5,878 bases of DNA from Bacillota bacterium (lineage in GTDB: Bacteria > Bacillota > Limnochordia > Darwinibacteriales > Darwinibacteriaceae), in NCBI GenBank assembly GCA_012799115.1, contig JAAZLY010000179.1, positions 1 through 5,878 on the forward strand, given 5' to 3'. The translations under genes and the position numbers were made by a program. Under the pieces are notes generated by a model, which did no database searches, was not told the DNA's origin, and saw only the letters and a list, made by a program, of their open reading frames with translations. The stretch's first letter is position 1; each line of letters starts with the position of its first letter. Below, in pieces: positions 1 to 5,646 of the stretch.

Positions 1-48
1 AAGGTAACTCCTTTGCCAAATCCTAAGGCCAGTTAACTAGGCATAAAT

Positions 49-85
49 AAGTTCCGGAGGGTCTTGTGGACCTCCGGAGCTTTTT
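49..85 (+). terminator. Rho-independent terminator upstream of the chemoreceptor
   Basis: Positions 49-63 pair with 69-82: twelve pairs (one G-T), then a single bulged G at 61 and two more pairs, closing a five-base loop TTGTG. The core is CCGGAGG against CCTCCGG. The stem runs directly into CTTTTTATT on the + strand, the classic intrinsic terminator layout. It most simply ends a + strand gene lying left of the window; two + frames are open from base 1 and stop at TAA 24-26 or TAA 34-36. It could instead be the expression platform of an attenuator for the chemoreceptor, since the region before it can also fold, but no known riboswitch class was recognised. Confidence 0.8.
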
Positions 86-143
86 ATTGTAAAAAAGAGG
101 ATATTGCCGAAAGGAAACGAAGTAAGTAGCAAATGATTCCATG

Positions 144-150
144 GTAAAGG
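144..150 (+). promoter_or_regulatory. Ribosome binding site of the chemoreceptor gene
   Basis: AAAGGAG lies ten bases before the ATG at 161. It fixes the start codon, and no competing in-frame start with a comparable site is seen upstream. Confidence 0.8.
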
Positions 151-160
151 AGCAAAACTG

Positions 161-1996
161 ATGAAACTTGGAATCCGAGTGAAACTTGTCCTTGTCATCG
201 GCATCTTGTTTGTGCTTGGCGCCGTTGTTAGCACGATTATGCCCATTGTTATCTATGACCAGGTTTTGTACAACCAACTCGACATTCAGGCAGAGGAGTT
301 GGCCAATCTCGTGCGGGGATCACATACAAGTAGTGGTCAAGCAACGGATGTAGCTGAGAAAATGCTAGACGATCAACTCCTAGGAACCTCATACATACTT
401 GCACATCTGATGGCTTCAGGCACCATCGATCAAGCTATGGTAGAAGATATAGTTCGTTCCACAGAGATCGACGAAATCTATATCACAGATGAAGATGGTG
501 TGACGATTATCACGAACCAGGCGGCGGGCATTGGTTGGAGATTTCCCGACGATCCCACAGCTCAGGCCTATCCATTCCGTGCCTTACTCAACTCAAGGGA
601 TGGTAAAGTAACCCAAGGCGTTACCGTTCGTGATATTGATGGACAGCTCTTTAAATTTGTGGGAGTGTCCCGCATTGATCAGCCTGGCATAATCCAGGTG
701 GGAGTCAGTGCCGAATCACTGAATGAAATTATCGCTCGCATTGGCATGCAAGCAACCATTGAGCAGGTTGTCAGCAACGAAGCCATCGCTTACGCGTATG
801 TAACCGACGGTGAGGGAGTATACAGGTACCATCCCGACCAAAGGCAGATCGGCCAAGAGCATCAGGCAGCAAGCCTGGCGAATGTCTATGACTATCAGTT
901 AGTCCTTGATGATCAGGGCACAACCTTATTCCTTGGCATTTCTATGGACGAGTTCCTAAGAGCGCAAAGTGGAGCCCGGACCTCAACAATTCTTGTTGCC
1001 GTGATACTGATCACGTTAGTTGTCGTTGTGATCTGGTTTTGGTCGGGCACCTTTGTACGCTCGATTCAAACCCTGATCGATCGAATTGGTACTCTGGCCG
1101 GAGGCGACTTTACCGTTGCGATCGAGACCAACAGCCAAGATGAGATCGGCAGAGCTTTCCACGCCTTAGAACAGCTAAAGGTGGATGTTGGCAGAGTGCT
1201 CCAAAATACCCTCACTACAGCCCAAGGTTTAGCCTCAGCGAGCGGTGAATTGGCAGCGGCCACCGAGGAGACCAGTGCTTCTATTGAAGAAGTGGCGAGC
1301 ACGTCGAATGAGTTTGCGGTAACCGTTGAGCGGATTAGTGATAATGCCAGTGTCATGTCCAATACCGTACAGAGCATTGCCCATCGAGCGGCCGATGGAG
1401 AAAGGGCCATCGAACAGTCTGTAGTAAAAACGACTGAGCTCAGGCAGGGTATAGGTGCGTTAGCGGAGTCCGTCAATGGTCTTGGACAAAGGTCGAGAGA
1501 GGTAGGGACAATTGTAGAACTTATCTCACAGATTGCGGACCAGACGAACCTTCTCGCCCTAAATGCCGCCATCGAAGCCGCAAGGGCGGGAGAACATGGT
1601 CGCGGTTTCGCGGTGGTAGCAGAAGAAGTCCGTGCCTTAGCGGAGCAGTCCGCGGAGGCAGCCGATAACATAGCACAGTTGATTGTAGCCATTCAAACGG
1701 AGGCGGATAACGCAGTCAAGGGTATCTCTGAAAGCGCCGCACAGGCAGAGATTAACGCCAAGGTTGTTAGTGAGAGCGGAAGTGTGTTGCAGGAGATTCT
1801 CACTGCTGTGGACGCAGTTATTGAAGAGGTCACTAGAGTCTCCAATGGAACCCAAGACTTACGTCTAGGTAGTGAACAGCTCGCTGCAGCGACCGAAGAG
1901 CAAAGCGCTACAATGGAAGAGGTGGCCGGGCTCGCTAGCAGTCTCAGTGGCATGTCGACGCAGTTGCAAGAGTTAGTCGAGCATTTCAAGATCTAG
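161..1996 (+). CDS. Methyl-accepting chemotaxis protein (transmembrane, probable double Cache sensor)
   Basis: A complete 611-residue chemoreceptor. It should sense a ligand outside the membrane and control the CheA kinase through CheW in polar receptor arrays. Seen in order: short basic N-terminus, membrane helix about 7-31, extracellular sensor about 32-273, second membrane helix about 275-295, HAMP linker about 296-345, then a long signalling coiled coil. The sensor has a long leading helix and two PAS-like segments (about 105-185 and 208-262), which suggests a dCache fold; this is judged by eye. The hairpin tip is unmistakable: QTNLLALNAAIEAARAGE (461-478) followed by GRGFAVVAEEVR. Two matching helices, AAATEETSASIEEVA (365-379) and AAATEEQSATMEEVA (575-589), sit at mirrored distances from the tip and are the likely adaptation methylation sites. 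There is no C-terminal NWETF-like tether. The HAMP has Ser where a Pro is usual. The ligand cannot be told. Confidence 0.95.
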   Translation: MKLGIRVKLVLVIGILFVLGAVVSTIMPIVIYDQVLYNQLDIQAEELANLVRGSHTSSGQATDVAEKMLDDQLLGTSYILAHLMASGTIDQAMVEDIVRSTEIDEIYITDEDGVTIITNQAAGIGWRFPDDPTAQAYPFRALLNSRDGKVTQGVTVRDIDGQLFKFVGVSRIDQPGIIQVGVSAESLNEIIARIGMQATIEQVVSNEAIAYAYVTDGEGVYRYHPDQRQIGQEHQAASLANVYDYQLVLDDQGTTLFLGISMDEFLRAQSGARTSTILVAVILITLVVVVIWFWSGTFVRSIQTLIDRIGTLAGGDFTVAIETNSQDEIGRAFHALEQLKVDVGRVLQNTLTTAQGLASASGELAAATEETSASIEEVASTSNEFAVTVERISDNASVMSNTVQSIAHRAADGERAIEQSVVKTTELRQGIGALAESVNGLGQRSREVGTIVELISQIADQTNLLALNAAIEAARAGEHGRGFAVVAEEVRALAEQSAEAADNIAQLIVAIQTEADNAVKGISESAAQAEINAKVVSESGSVLQEILTAVDAVIEEVTRVSNGTQDLRLGSEQLAAATEEQSATMEEVAGLASSLSGMSTQLQELVEHFKI

Positions 1997-2012
1997 CAGG
2001 TGATGAATAGGC

Positions 2013-2048
2013 ACTCCCCTTGGAACGAACTCCAGGGGGAGTTTCTTT
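2013..2048 (+). terminator. Rho-independent terminator of the chemoreceptor gene
   Basis: A twelve-pair stem (2013-2024 with 2031-2042, one G-T pair) with ACTCCCC against GGGGAGT and loop ACGAAC, followed by TTCTTTGT. It begins 16 bases after the chemoreceptor stop. The T-rich side is on the + strand. Read from the minus strand the hairpin lies directly after the regulator's stop codon but is followed by a mixed sequence, so it should terminate the leftward transcript poorly. Confidence 0.85.
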
Positions 2049-2049
2049 G

Positions 2050-2817
2050 TCATTCTGGGAAAATGACTTCTACATCTTCTGCTTCAAGCCGTGCTAGCCA
2101 GTGTTGGGGAGGCTCTTGATCTGTGACTAGATAATCAATCTCTCTCGTCTGGCACACCAGACGGTACGATGTTTCATCGAACTTAGTGTGATCGCATAAA
2201 AATACAATCTTGCGTGTGTTTTTCATCATCTCCTGCTTCAGATAGATGTCCTCTTCATTCACATCAGTGATACCTGCGTCAAGGGAGATGTAGCGCGCGG
2301 AGAAGAAGAGAATGTCGGTGTGATACTCTACAATTCGTTGCCGCGTGGTTTCCCCTTCGAATCCTAAGGAGAACTTATTCATCCATCCACCTGTACAAAA
2401 GACACGGGTGGAAGGTAGAGTATCGATACATTCCAAAGCAATTTGCGCACTATTGGTAAGGACCTTTAGGTTGTTCTTATGCCGCAGATGGGGAACGACA
2501 AATGCCACAGTGCTTGTCGTATCGAGGGCGATAAATTGGTTCTCCATGACCAAGTCGGCTGCCAACTCACCGATAATGTTCTTGGCCACTTGGTTCTCGT
2601 TGGTACGGATCGAATAGGGGATCTCATTACTTGGGTGGATGAGGAGGACTGCGCCTCCGTACGTCCGGCGAATGAGCCCTTGCTTCTCTAATATATCTAG
2701 ATCGCGCCGAATGGTGGAAGGGCTGACAAAGTACTTCTTGGCCAGACCCTCCACCGTAACGGCCTTTTTTTGTTGTATCTCCTCGCGAATGCAGTCTATA
2801 CGCTCTAGATTCAACAT
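2050..2817 (-). CDS. DeoR-family transcriptional regulator
   Basis: A full-length 255-residue DeoR/GlpR-type DNA-binding protein, usual for the family. The N-terminal winged helix-turn-helix covers about residues 5-57, with the recognition segment SPSTIRRDLDILEKQG (32-47) followed by the typical RRTYGGA (50-56). The C-terminal sugar-phosphate-binding domain keeps the family landmarks: LDTTSTV (98-104, usually D-x-GTT), TNS (121-123), TGG (142-144), AGITD (181-185), a lysine at 194 and DHTKF (209-213). Such proteins normally repress carbohydrate or polyol catabolic genes and release DNA on binding a phosphorylated intermediate. It is transcribed away from the dehydrogenase and transporter genes, so they are its most likely targets, with autoregulation. 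Reading the minus strand, a GGGGG run lies about ten bases before the ATG. The effector is unknown; the unusual first loop (DTTST) makes transfer from GlpR unsafe. Confidence 0.93.
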   Translation of the reverse strand: MLNLERIDCIREEIQQKKAVTVEGLAKKYFVSPSTIRRDLDILEKQGLIRRTYGGAVLLIHPSNEIPYSIRTNENQVAKNIIGELAADLVMENQFIALDTTSTVAFVVPHLRHKNNLKVLTNSAQIALECIDTLPSTRVFCTGGWMNKFSLGFEGETTRQRIVEYHTDILFFSARYISLDAGITDVNEEDIYLKQEMMKNTRKIVFLCDHTKFDETSYRLVCQTREIDYLVTDQEPPQHWLARLEAEDVEVIFPE

Positions 2818-2829
2818 GACTCAAACCCC

Positions 2830-2899
2830 CTGTGCTCATTCTTGCACGTTTGTGCACAAAGTAATGCTAGTTCATGCACTTTGTCCAAGTTTAGCACAG
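2830..2899. promoter_or_regulatory. Cluster of TGTGC/GCACA half-sites, probable operator of the DeoR regulator
   Basis: Seen directly: a perfect 12-bp palindrome TTTGTGCACAAA at 2849-2860; TGCAC at 2843-2847, 2853-2857 and 2875-2879; and an outer inverted repeat CTGTGCT (2830-2836) with AGCACAG (2893-2899). TGCACGTTTGT (2843-2853) and TGCACTTTGT (2875-2884) are near-identical direct copies about 32 bp apart, close to three helical turns. The cluster lies between the two divergent start codons and upstream of the likely rightward -10. It is inferred to be the binding region of the DeoR protein. Confidence 0.55.
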
Positions 2900-2927
2900 C
2901 GTCTATCAAAACACAAGATCTTTACCT

Positions 2928-2933
2928 TATACT
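2928..2933 (+). promoter_or_regulatory. Candidate -10 element for the dehydrogenase/ABC operon
   Basis: TATACT matches the sigma-A -10 consensus at five of six positions, 65 bases before the preferred ATG. No good -35 hexamer sits 16-18 bases upstream (the area reads CTATCAAAAC), so the promoter is either weak, activator-dependent or elsewhere. Confidence 0.4.
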
Positions 2934-2998
2934 GTTATTGTGTTAAAGTTCTTCGAAAATGAATTCTGCCTTCAGGATAATGGAAATGGGGCTTGAGT

Positions 2999-4342
2999 AT
3001 GAAAAACGACAAGGTGGATATCGCACAATACCTTAACAACCCGACGAAATGTAGTTGCGGAAAGACTCATTTTGCCGGCATAAAGATGGTGGAAATAAGT
3101 GAAGGGGCATTAGACAAAGTGGCCGCCTTTGTGAGGGATTCTGGCTACGAAAGACCCTTTATCGTAGCTGATTGTAACACCTACGAGATCGCAGGCAAGG
3201 TAGTCTTAGACAAGCTCGCTGATCATGGTATTAGCGCTTCATCGTATGTCTTTGCCGATGCGAATCTGTCCCCAGATGAGCATGCCTTGGGCACCCTTCT
3301 AATGAACCTGGATACTACCTGCGATGTGGTTATAGCCGTTGGTTCAGGAACGATCAATGACCTCTCTCGGTTCTTTAGCTTTCAAGTGGGTCTACCATAC
3401 TTCATCGTCGCGACAGCGCCTTCCATGGATGGGTACGCATCTTCCGTGGCACCGCTTCTGCGGAACAATCTAAAGACAACCTTTGAGTGTCATGTTCCCG
3501 TGGCGATCTTTGCAGAGTTGGATATCCTGGCCAGCGCCCCTGTGGAAATGATTGCTGCAGGTTTTGGCGACGTCCTTGGTAAGTACACCTGCCTTGCAGA
3601 CTGGCAACTCTCTGCCATAATCAATGACGAGTATTACTGCGAATGGGTTGCGTCCCTGACGAGACATTCCCTGGAAAGAACCATGAAGCTTAGTGAAGGA
3701 ATTGCCCGGGGAGATAAAGAAGCCATTGGCGAGTTGATGGAAACCCTGATCCTATCGGGGATTGCCATTAGTTACGTCGGTAATTCTAGGCCCGCATCTG
3801 GCAGTGAGCATCATCTAGCACACTTCTGGGAAATGCAGCTTTTGTGGGGAGACAAGGGGCATGTTCTCCATGGTACAAATGTGGGGATCGGTACCATCTT
3901 AGTTCTACAGTTGTATCAATCGCTCTTGCATGAAACGCTCGATCCTTCATCATTTCAAGGTATCGAGGCGCCACACAGTGAGAACTGGACCGCAGATATT
4001 GAACGGGTCTTCCTCGATGGTGCTTCGGAGGTTCTAGCTTTGGAAGAAGTGATGGGGAAGAACGATCTCCAGAAACACCAACAGCGTCTTGGTGCCATCG
4101 CCGAGCATTGGGATCAGATACGCGAGGTCTTAGCTAGCGTTCCGTCTCCCGCTGAGGCTCGGAAATTATTGGAAGAAGTACACGCTCCTTATGAGCCAGT
4201 CCACGTAGGACTTGAGCGCCAATGGGTCTATGATGCACTGGTCTATGCGAAAGAGATTCGTGCTCGTTATACCATCTTACAACTCCTTTGGGATCTAAAC
4301 CTGTTGAATGATTATGCCGGTAGAATAGTTCCCGAACAGTAG
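2999..4342 (+). CDS. egsA: sn-Glycerol-1-phosphate dehydrogenase (AraM/EgsA family)
   Basis: A cytosolic enzyme of the iron-alcohol-dehydrogenase-like fold that in this family interconverts dihydroxyacetone phosphate and sn-glycerol-1-phosphate with NAD(P)H and a bound divalent metal. From the ATG at 2999 it has 447 residues, somewhat longer than the roughly 390 of the Bacillus AraM protein. Visible landmarks: nucleotide-binding GSGTINDLSRF (115-125), TAPSMDGYASS (139-149), and the probable metal ligands Asp191 in GFGDVLGKYT, His271 in GSEHHLAHFWEM, and His291 in HGTNVGIGT. The extra length lies in an N-terminal piece with CSCGKTH (18-24) and in a helical C-terminal part. A TTG at 2993 is in frame, but GGGG at 2988-2991 is well spaced only for the ATG at 2999. 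It is the first gene of the rightward unit, divergent from the DeoR gene and before ABC-transporter genes, which suggests catabolism of an imported phosphate ester or polyol rather than lipid synthesis. The exact substrate is inferred from family only. Confidence 0.9.
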   Translation: MKNDKVDIAQYLNNPTKCSCGKTHFAGIKMVEISEGALDKVAAFVRDSGYERPFIVADCNTYEIAGKVVLDKLADHGISASSYVFADANLSPDEHALGTLLMNLDTTCDVVIAVGSGTINDLSRFFSFQVGLPYFIVATAPSMDGYASSVAPLLRNNLKTTFECHVPVAIFAELDILASAPVEMIAAGFGDVLGKYTCLADWQLSAIINDEYYCEWVASLTRHSLERTMKLSEGIARGDKEAIGELMETLILSGIAISYVGNSRPASGSEHHLAHFWEMQLLWGDKGHVLHGTNVGIGTILVLQLYQSLLHETLDPSSFQGIEAPHSENWTADIERVFLDGASEVLALEEVMGKNDLQKHQQRLGAIAEHWDQIREVLASVPSPAEARKLLEEVHAPYEPVHVGLERQWVYDALVYAKEIRARYTILQLLWDLNLLNDYAGRIVPEQ

Positions 4343-4384
4343 GCCAGTAATTGGCTGAAGCTGGCAGGCGAAAGGCTAGGATAC

Positions 4385-4393
4385 AAGGAGGAG
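4385..4393 (+). promoter_or_regulatory. Very strong Shine-Dalgarno sequence without a long gene
   Basis: AAGGAGGAG lies seven bases before an ATG at 4401. It is the strongest ribosome binding site in the window, yet that ATG opens only thirteen codons. Confidence 0.65.
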
Positions 4394-4397
4394 AAAA

Positions 4398-4420
4398 CCA
4401 ATGTCTTGCAGAAACATTGG
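4398..4420 (+). repeat. Perfect inverted repeat overlapping the short frame's start codon
   Basis: CCAATGT (4398-4404) and ACATTGG (4414-4420) form a perfect seven-pair stem with a nine-base loop. The ATG at 4401-4403 lies inside the left arm, so in RNA the stem would hide the start codon just after an exposed ribosome binding site. No T-tract follows, so it is not a terminator. Confidence 0.6.
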
Positions 4421-4442
4421 GAAAAAGATTATAGAATCTTGA
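4401..4442 (+). CDS. Possible 13-residue leader peptide or gene remnant
   Basis: Starting at the ATG after AAGGAGGAG, the frame encodes MSCRNIGKKIIES and stops at TGA 4440-4442. That stop overlaps a second ATG (4442, as TGATG), which opens the ten-codon frame MLRLSISEQE ending at TGA 4472-4474, just before the ATPase start. The basic and hydrophobic start resembles the beginning of a signal peptide, which fits a decayed solute-binding-protein gene. It could equally be a leader or translation-relay peptide, or chance. No homology is claimed. Confidence 0.3.
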   Translation: MSCRNIGKKIIES

Positions 4443-4465
4443 TGTTAAGGTTGAGTATTTCGGAA

Positions 4466-4471
4466 CAGGAG
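4466..4471 (+). promoter_or_regulatory. Ribosome binding site deciding the ATPase start
   Basis: CAGGAG sits eight bases before the TTG at 4480 but overlaps the alternative GTG at 4471. The spacing therefore supports the TTG as the true start. Confidence 0.6.
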
Positions 4472-4479
4472 TGACAGCG

Positions 4480-5625
4480 TTGAGTGTAGTGATAACAATT
4501 AAGAACGCCTTAAAGAAGTTTGGCGATAATGTGATTATTCCGGACCTAAGCTTGACTGTGAAACCGGGGGAGTTTTTTACCCTTCTCGGTCCTTCTGGGT
4601 GTGGAAAAACCACATTACTCCGCATGATTGCGGGTTTCAACTCCATCGAAGGTGGAGAATTCTACTTCGACAAGCGTCTGATCAATGACTTGGATCCAGC
4701 CAAGAGAAATATTGGGATGGTCTTCCAGAACTACGCCATTTTCCCACACCTAAGCGTAAGAAAGAATGTGGAGTTTGGTTTGACCAATCGCAAGCTCGCC
4801 AAGGCGGACATTCGTGCCCAGGCGGACAAGTTCCTGAAGTTGATGCAAATAGACGAGCTTGCTGATCGTATGCCTGCTAATTTGTCAGGAGGACAACAAC
4901 AAAGAGTAGCCCTAGCCCGTGCTTTATGCATCGAGCCAGACGTACTTTTGATGGATGAACCTCTATCAAATCTAGATGCTAAGCTCAGAGTCGAAATGCG
5001 CAGTGTGATCAAGAACATCCAACACACAGTGGGCATCACGACTATTTATGTGACCCATGATCAAGAAGAGGCCATGGCGGTTTCGGATCGCATTGCTGTT
5101 ATGAACAAGGGAGTCATCCAGCACATTGGCTCGCCGAAGAACATCTACCAGAGGCCGGCGAATATTTTTGTTGCCACCTTCATTGGTCGTAGCAATGTAG
5201 TTGAAGGGGAGTTAGTGATGAGAAACGGAGTCCCCCACATGAAGCTACATGACTACGAAGTACCAATGCCGAATGTGAAGGAAGAATTCCGTACGCCGCA
5301 ACGAATCATGATTTCCATTCGTCCAGAGGAGCTCTCTGTGAGCCGTGAGACTGGCAAAGGACTCCGTGCGGTGATTGAAGACAGCACGTTCCTTGGGCTC
5401 AATACTCATTACTTCATGCGGATGCAAAGCGGCATGCAACTAGAATCGATCCATGAGTCCACCATCGAAAGCATCATTACACCAGGTACTGAAGTATCCT
5501 TCACCGTAAATGCAGAGAAGATCAACTTGTTTACTGCTGACGGATCTATGAATATCCTTGAAGGTGTGCAAAACGACGCGGTACCTTCCACCAAAACCGC
5601 ACGTAGCAGTGGTGTTGCGGTGTGA
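4480..5625 (+). CDS. ABC transporter ATP-binding protein (PotA/FbpC/UgpC-like, with C-terminal TOBE domain)
   Basis: The cytoplasmic motor subunit of an importer, 381 residues from the TTG start, normal for this class. Motifs in order: aromatic A-loop in KKFGD (about Phe14), Walker A GPSGCGKTT (37-45), Q-loop FQNYAIFPH (from 82), signature LSGGQQQRVALARAL (135-149), Walker B VLLMDEP (155-161, Glu160 catalytic), D-loop SNLD (163-166) and switch histidine in TIYVTHDQEEA (His193). The part after about residue 235 is the TOBE-type regulatory region, with SIRPEE near 279-284. All catalytic residues are intact. The upstream in-frame GTG at 4471 would add MTA but lacks a spaced ribosome binding site; starting MSVVITIKNALKKFG matches the family better. 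The following gene is a permease 21 bases on, so the pair forms one transporter. Family members carry Fe(III), polyamines, phosphonates or glycerol phosphates; the ATPase alone does not reveal which. Confidence 0.93.
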   Translation: MSVVITIKNALKKFGDNVIIPDLSLTVKPGEFFTLLGPSGCGKTTLLRMIAGFNSIEGGEFYFDKRLINDLDPAKRNIGMVFQNYAIFPHLSVRKNVEFGLTNRKLAKADIRAQADKFLKLMQIDELADRMPANLSGGQQQRVALARALCIEPDVLLMDEPLSNLDAKLRVEMRSVIKNIQHTVGITTIYVTHDQEEAMAVSDRIAVMNKGVIQHIGSPKNIYQRPANIFVATFIGRSNVVEGELVMRNGVPHMKLHDYEVPMPNVKEEFRTPQRIMISIRPEELSVSRETGKGLRAVIEDSTFLGLNTHYFMRMQSGMQLESIHESTIESIITPGTEVSFTVNAEKINLFTADGSMNILEGVQNDAVPSTKTARSSGVAV

Positions 5626-5646
5626 TTGGGTTGAAGGGAGGGGTGT

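Larger units (their letters stand above)
4343..4479 (+). other. Structured 137-nt intergenic gap between dehydrogenase and ABC ATPase
   Basis: This gap is much longer than the 21 bases between the ATPase and permease genes. It contains a weak hairpin (GCCAG 4343-4347 with CTGGC 4361-4365), a very strong Shine-Dalgarno sequence (4385-4393), a hairpin covering an AUG (4398-4420), and two tiny reading frames linked stop-to-start. A possible promoter-like TAGAAT (4432-4437) is present without a convincing -35. No terminator is seen, so the dehydrogenase and transporter genes are probably co-transcribed. Confidence 0.6.

Noticed and set aside
1..85. c-di-GMP or other known riboswitch before the chemoreceptor
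   Set aside because: Such elements often precede chemoreceptors, but the conserved core segments could not be matched in the visible 48 bases before the terminator.
363..591. Possible tandem duplication: near-identical AAATEE..S...EEVA segments in the chemoreceptor (residue numbers)
   Set aside because: These are the two methylation helices of the signalling hairpin, placed symmetrically around the tip; this is normal chemoreceptor architecture. Start and end here are protein residues, corresponding to about bases 1247-1933.
1066..1692. Long 208-codon minus-strand open frame inside the chemoreceptor
   Set aside because: It lies wholly within the coding part of a clear chemoreceptor, is rich in Ala and Ser as expected of the antisense of its repeated helices, and shows no recognisable domain.
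2890..2912. Catabolite-response (cre) site near the rightward promoter
   Set aside because: The CG-centred sequence AGCGTCTATCA has the wrong spacing to the terminal CA and lacks the left half.
2639..2962. Plus-strand frame of 107 codons over the regulator start and divergent region
   Set aside because: Its first half is antisense to the DeoR helix-turn-helix and its second half runs through the operator-like repeats and the -10 candidate.
4134..4646. 170-codon minus-strand frame across the dehydrogenase end, the gap and the ATPase start
   Set aside because: Most of it is antisense to two convincing genes and it shows no domain. It does cover the odd gap, but there is no clear reason to prefer it over the + strand features.
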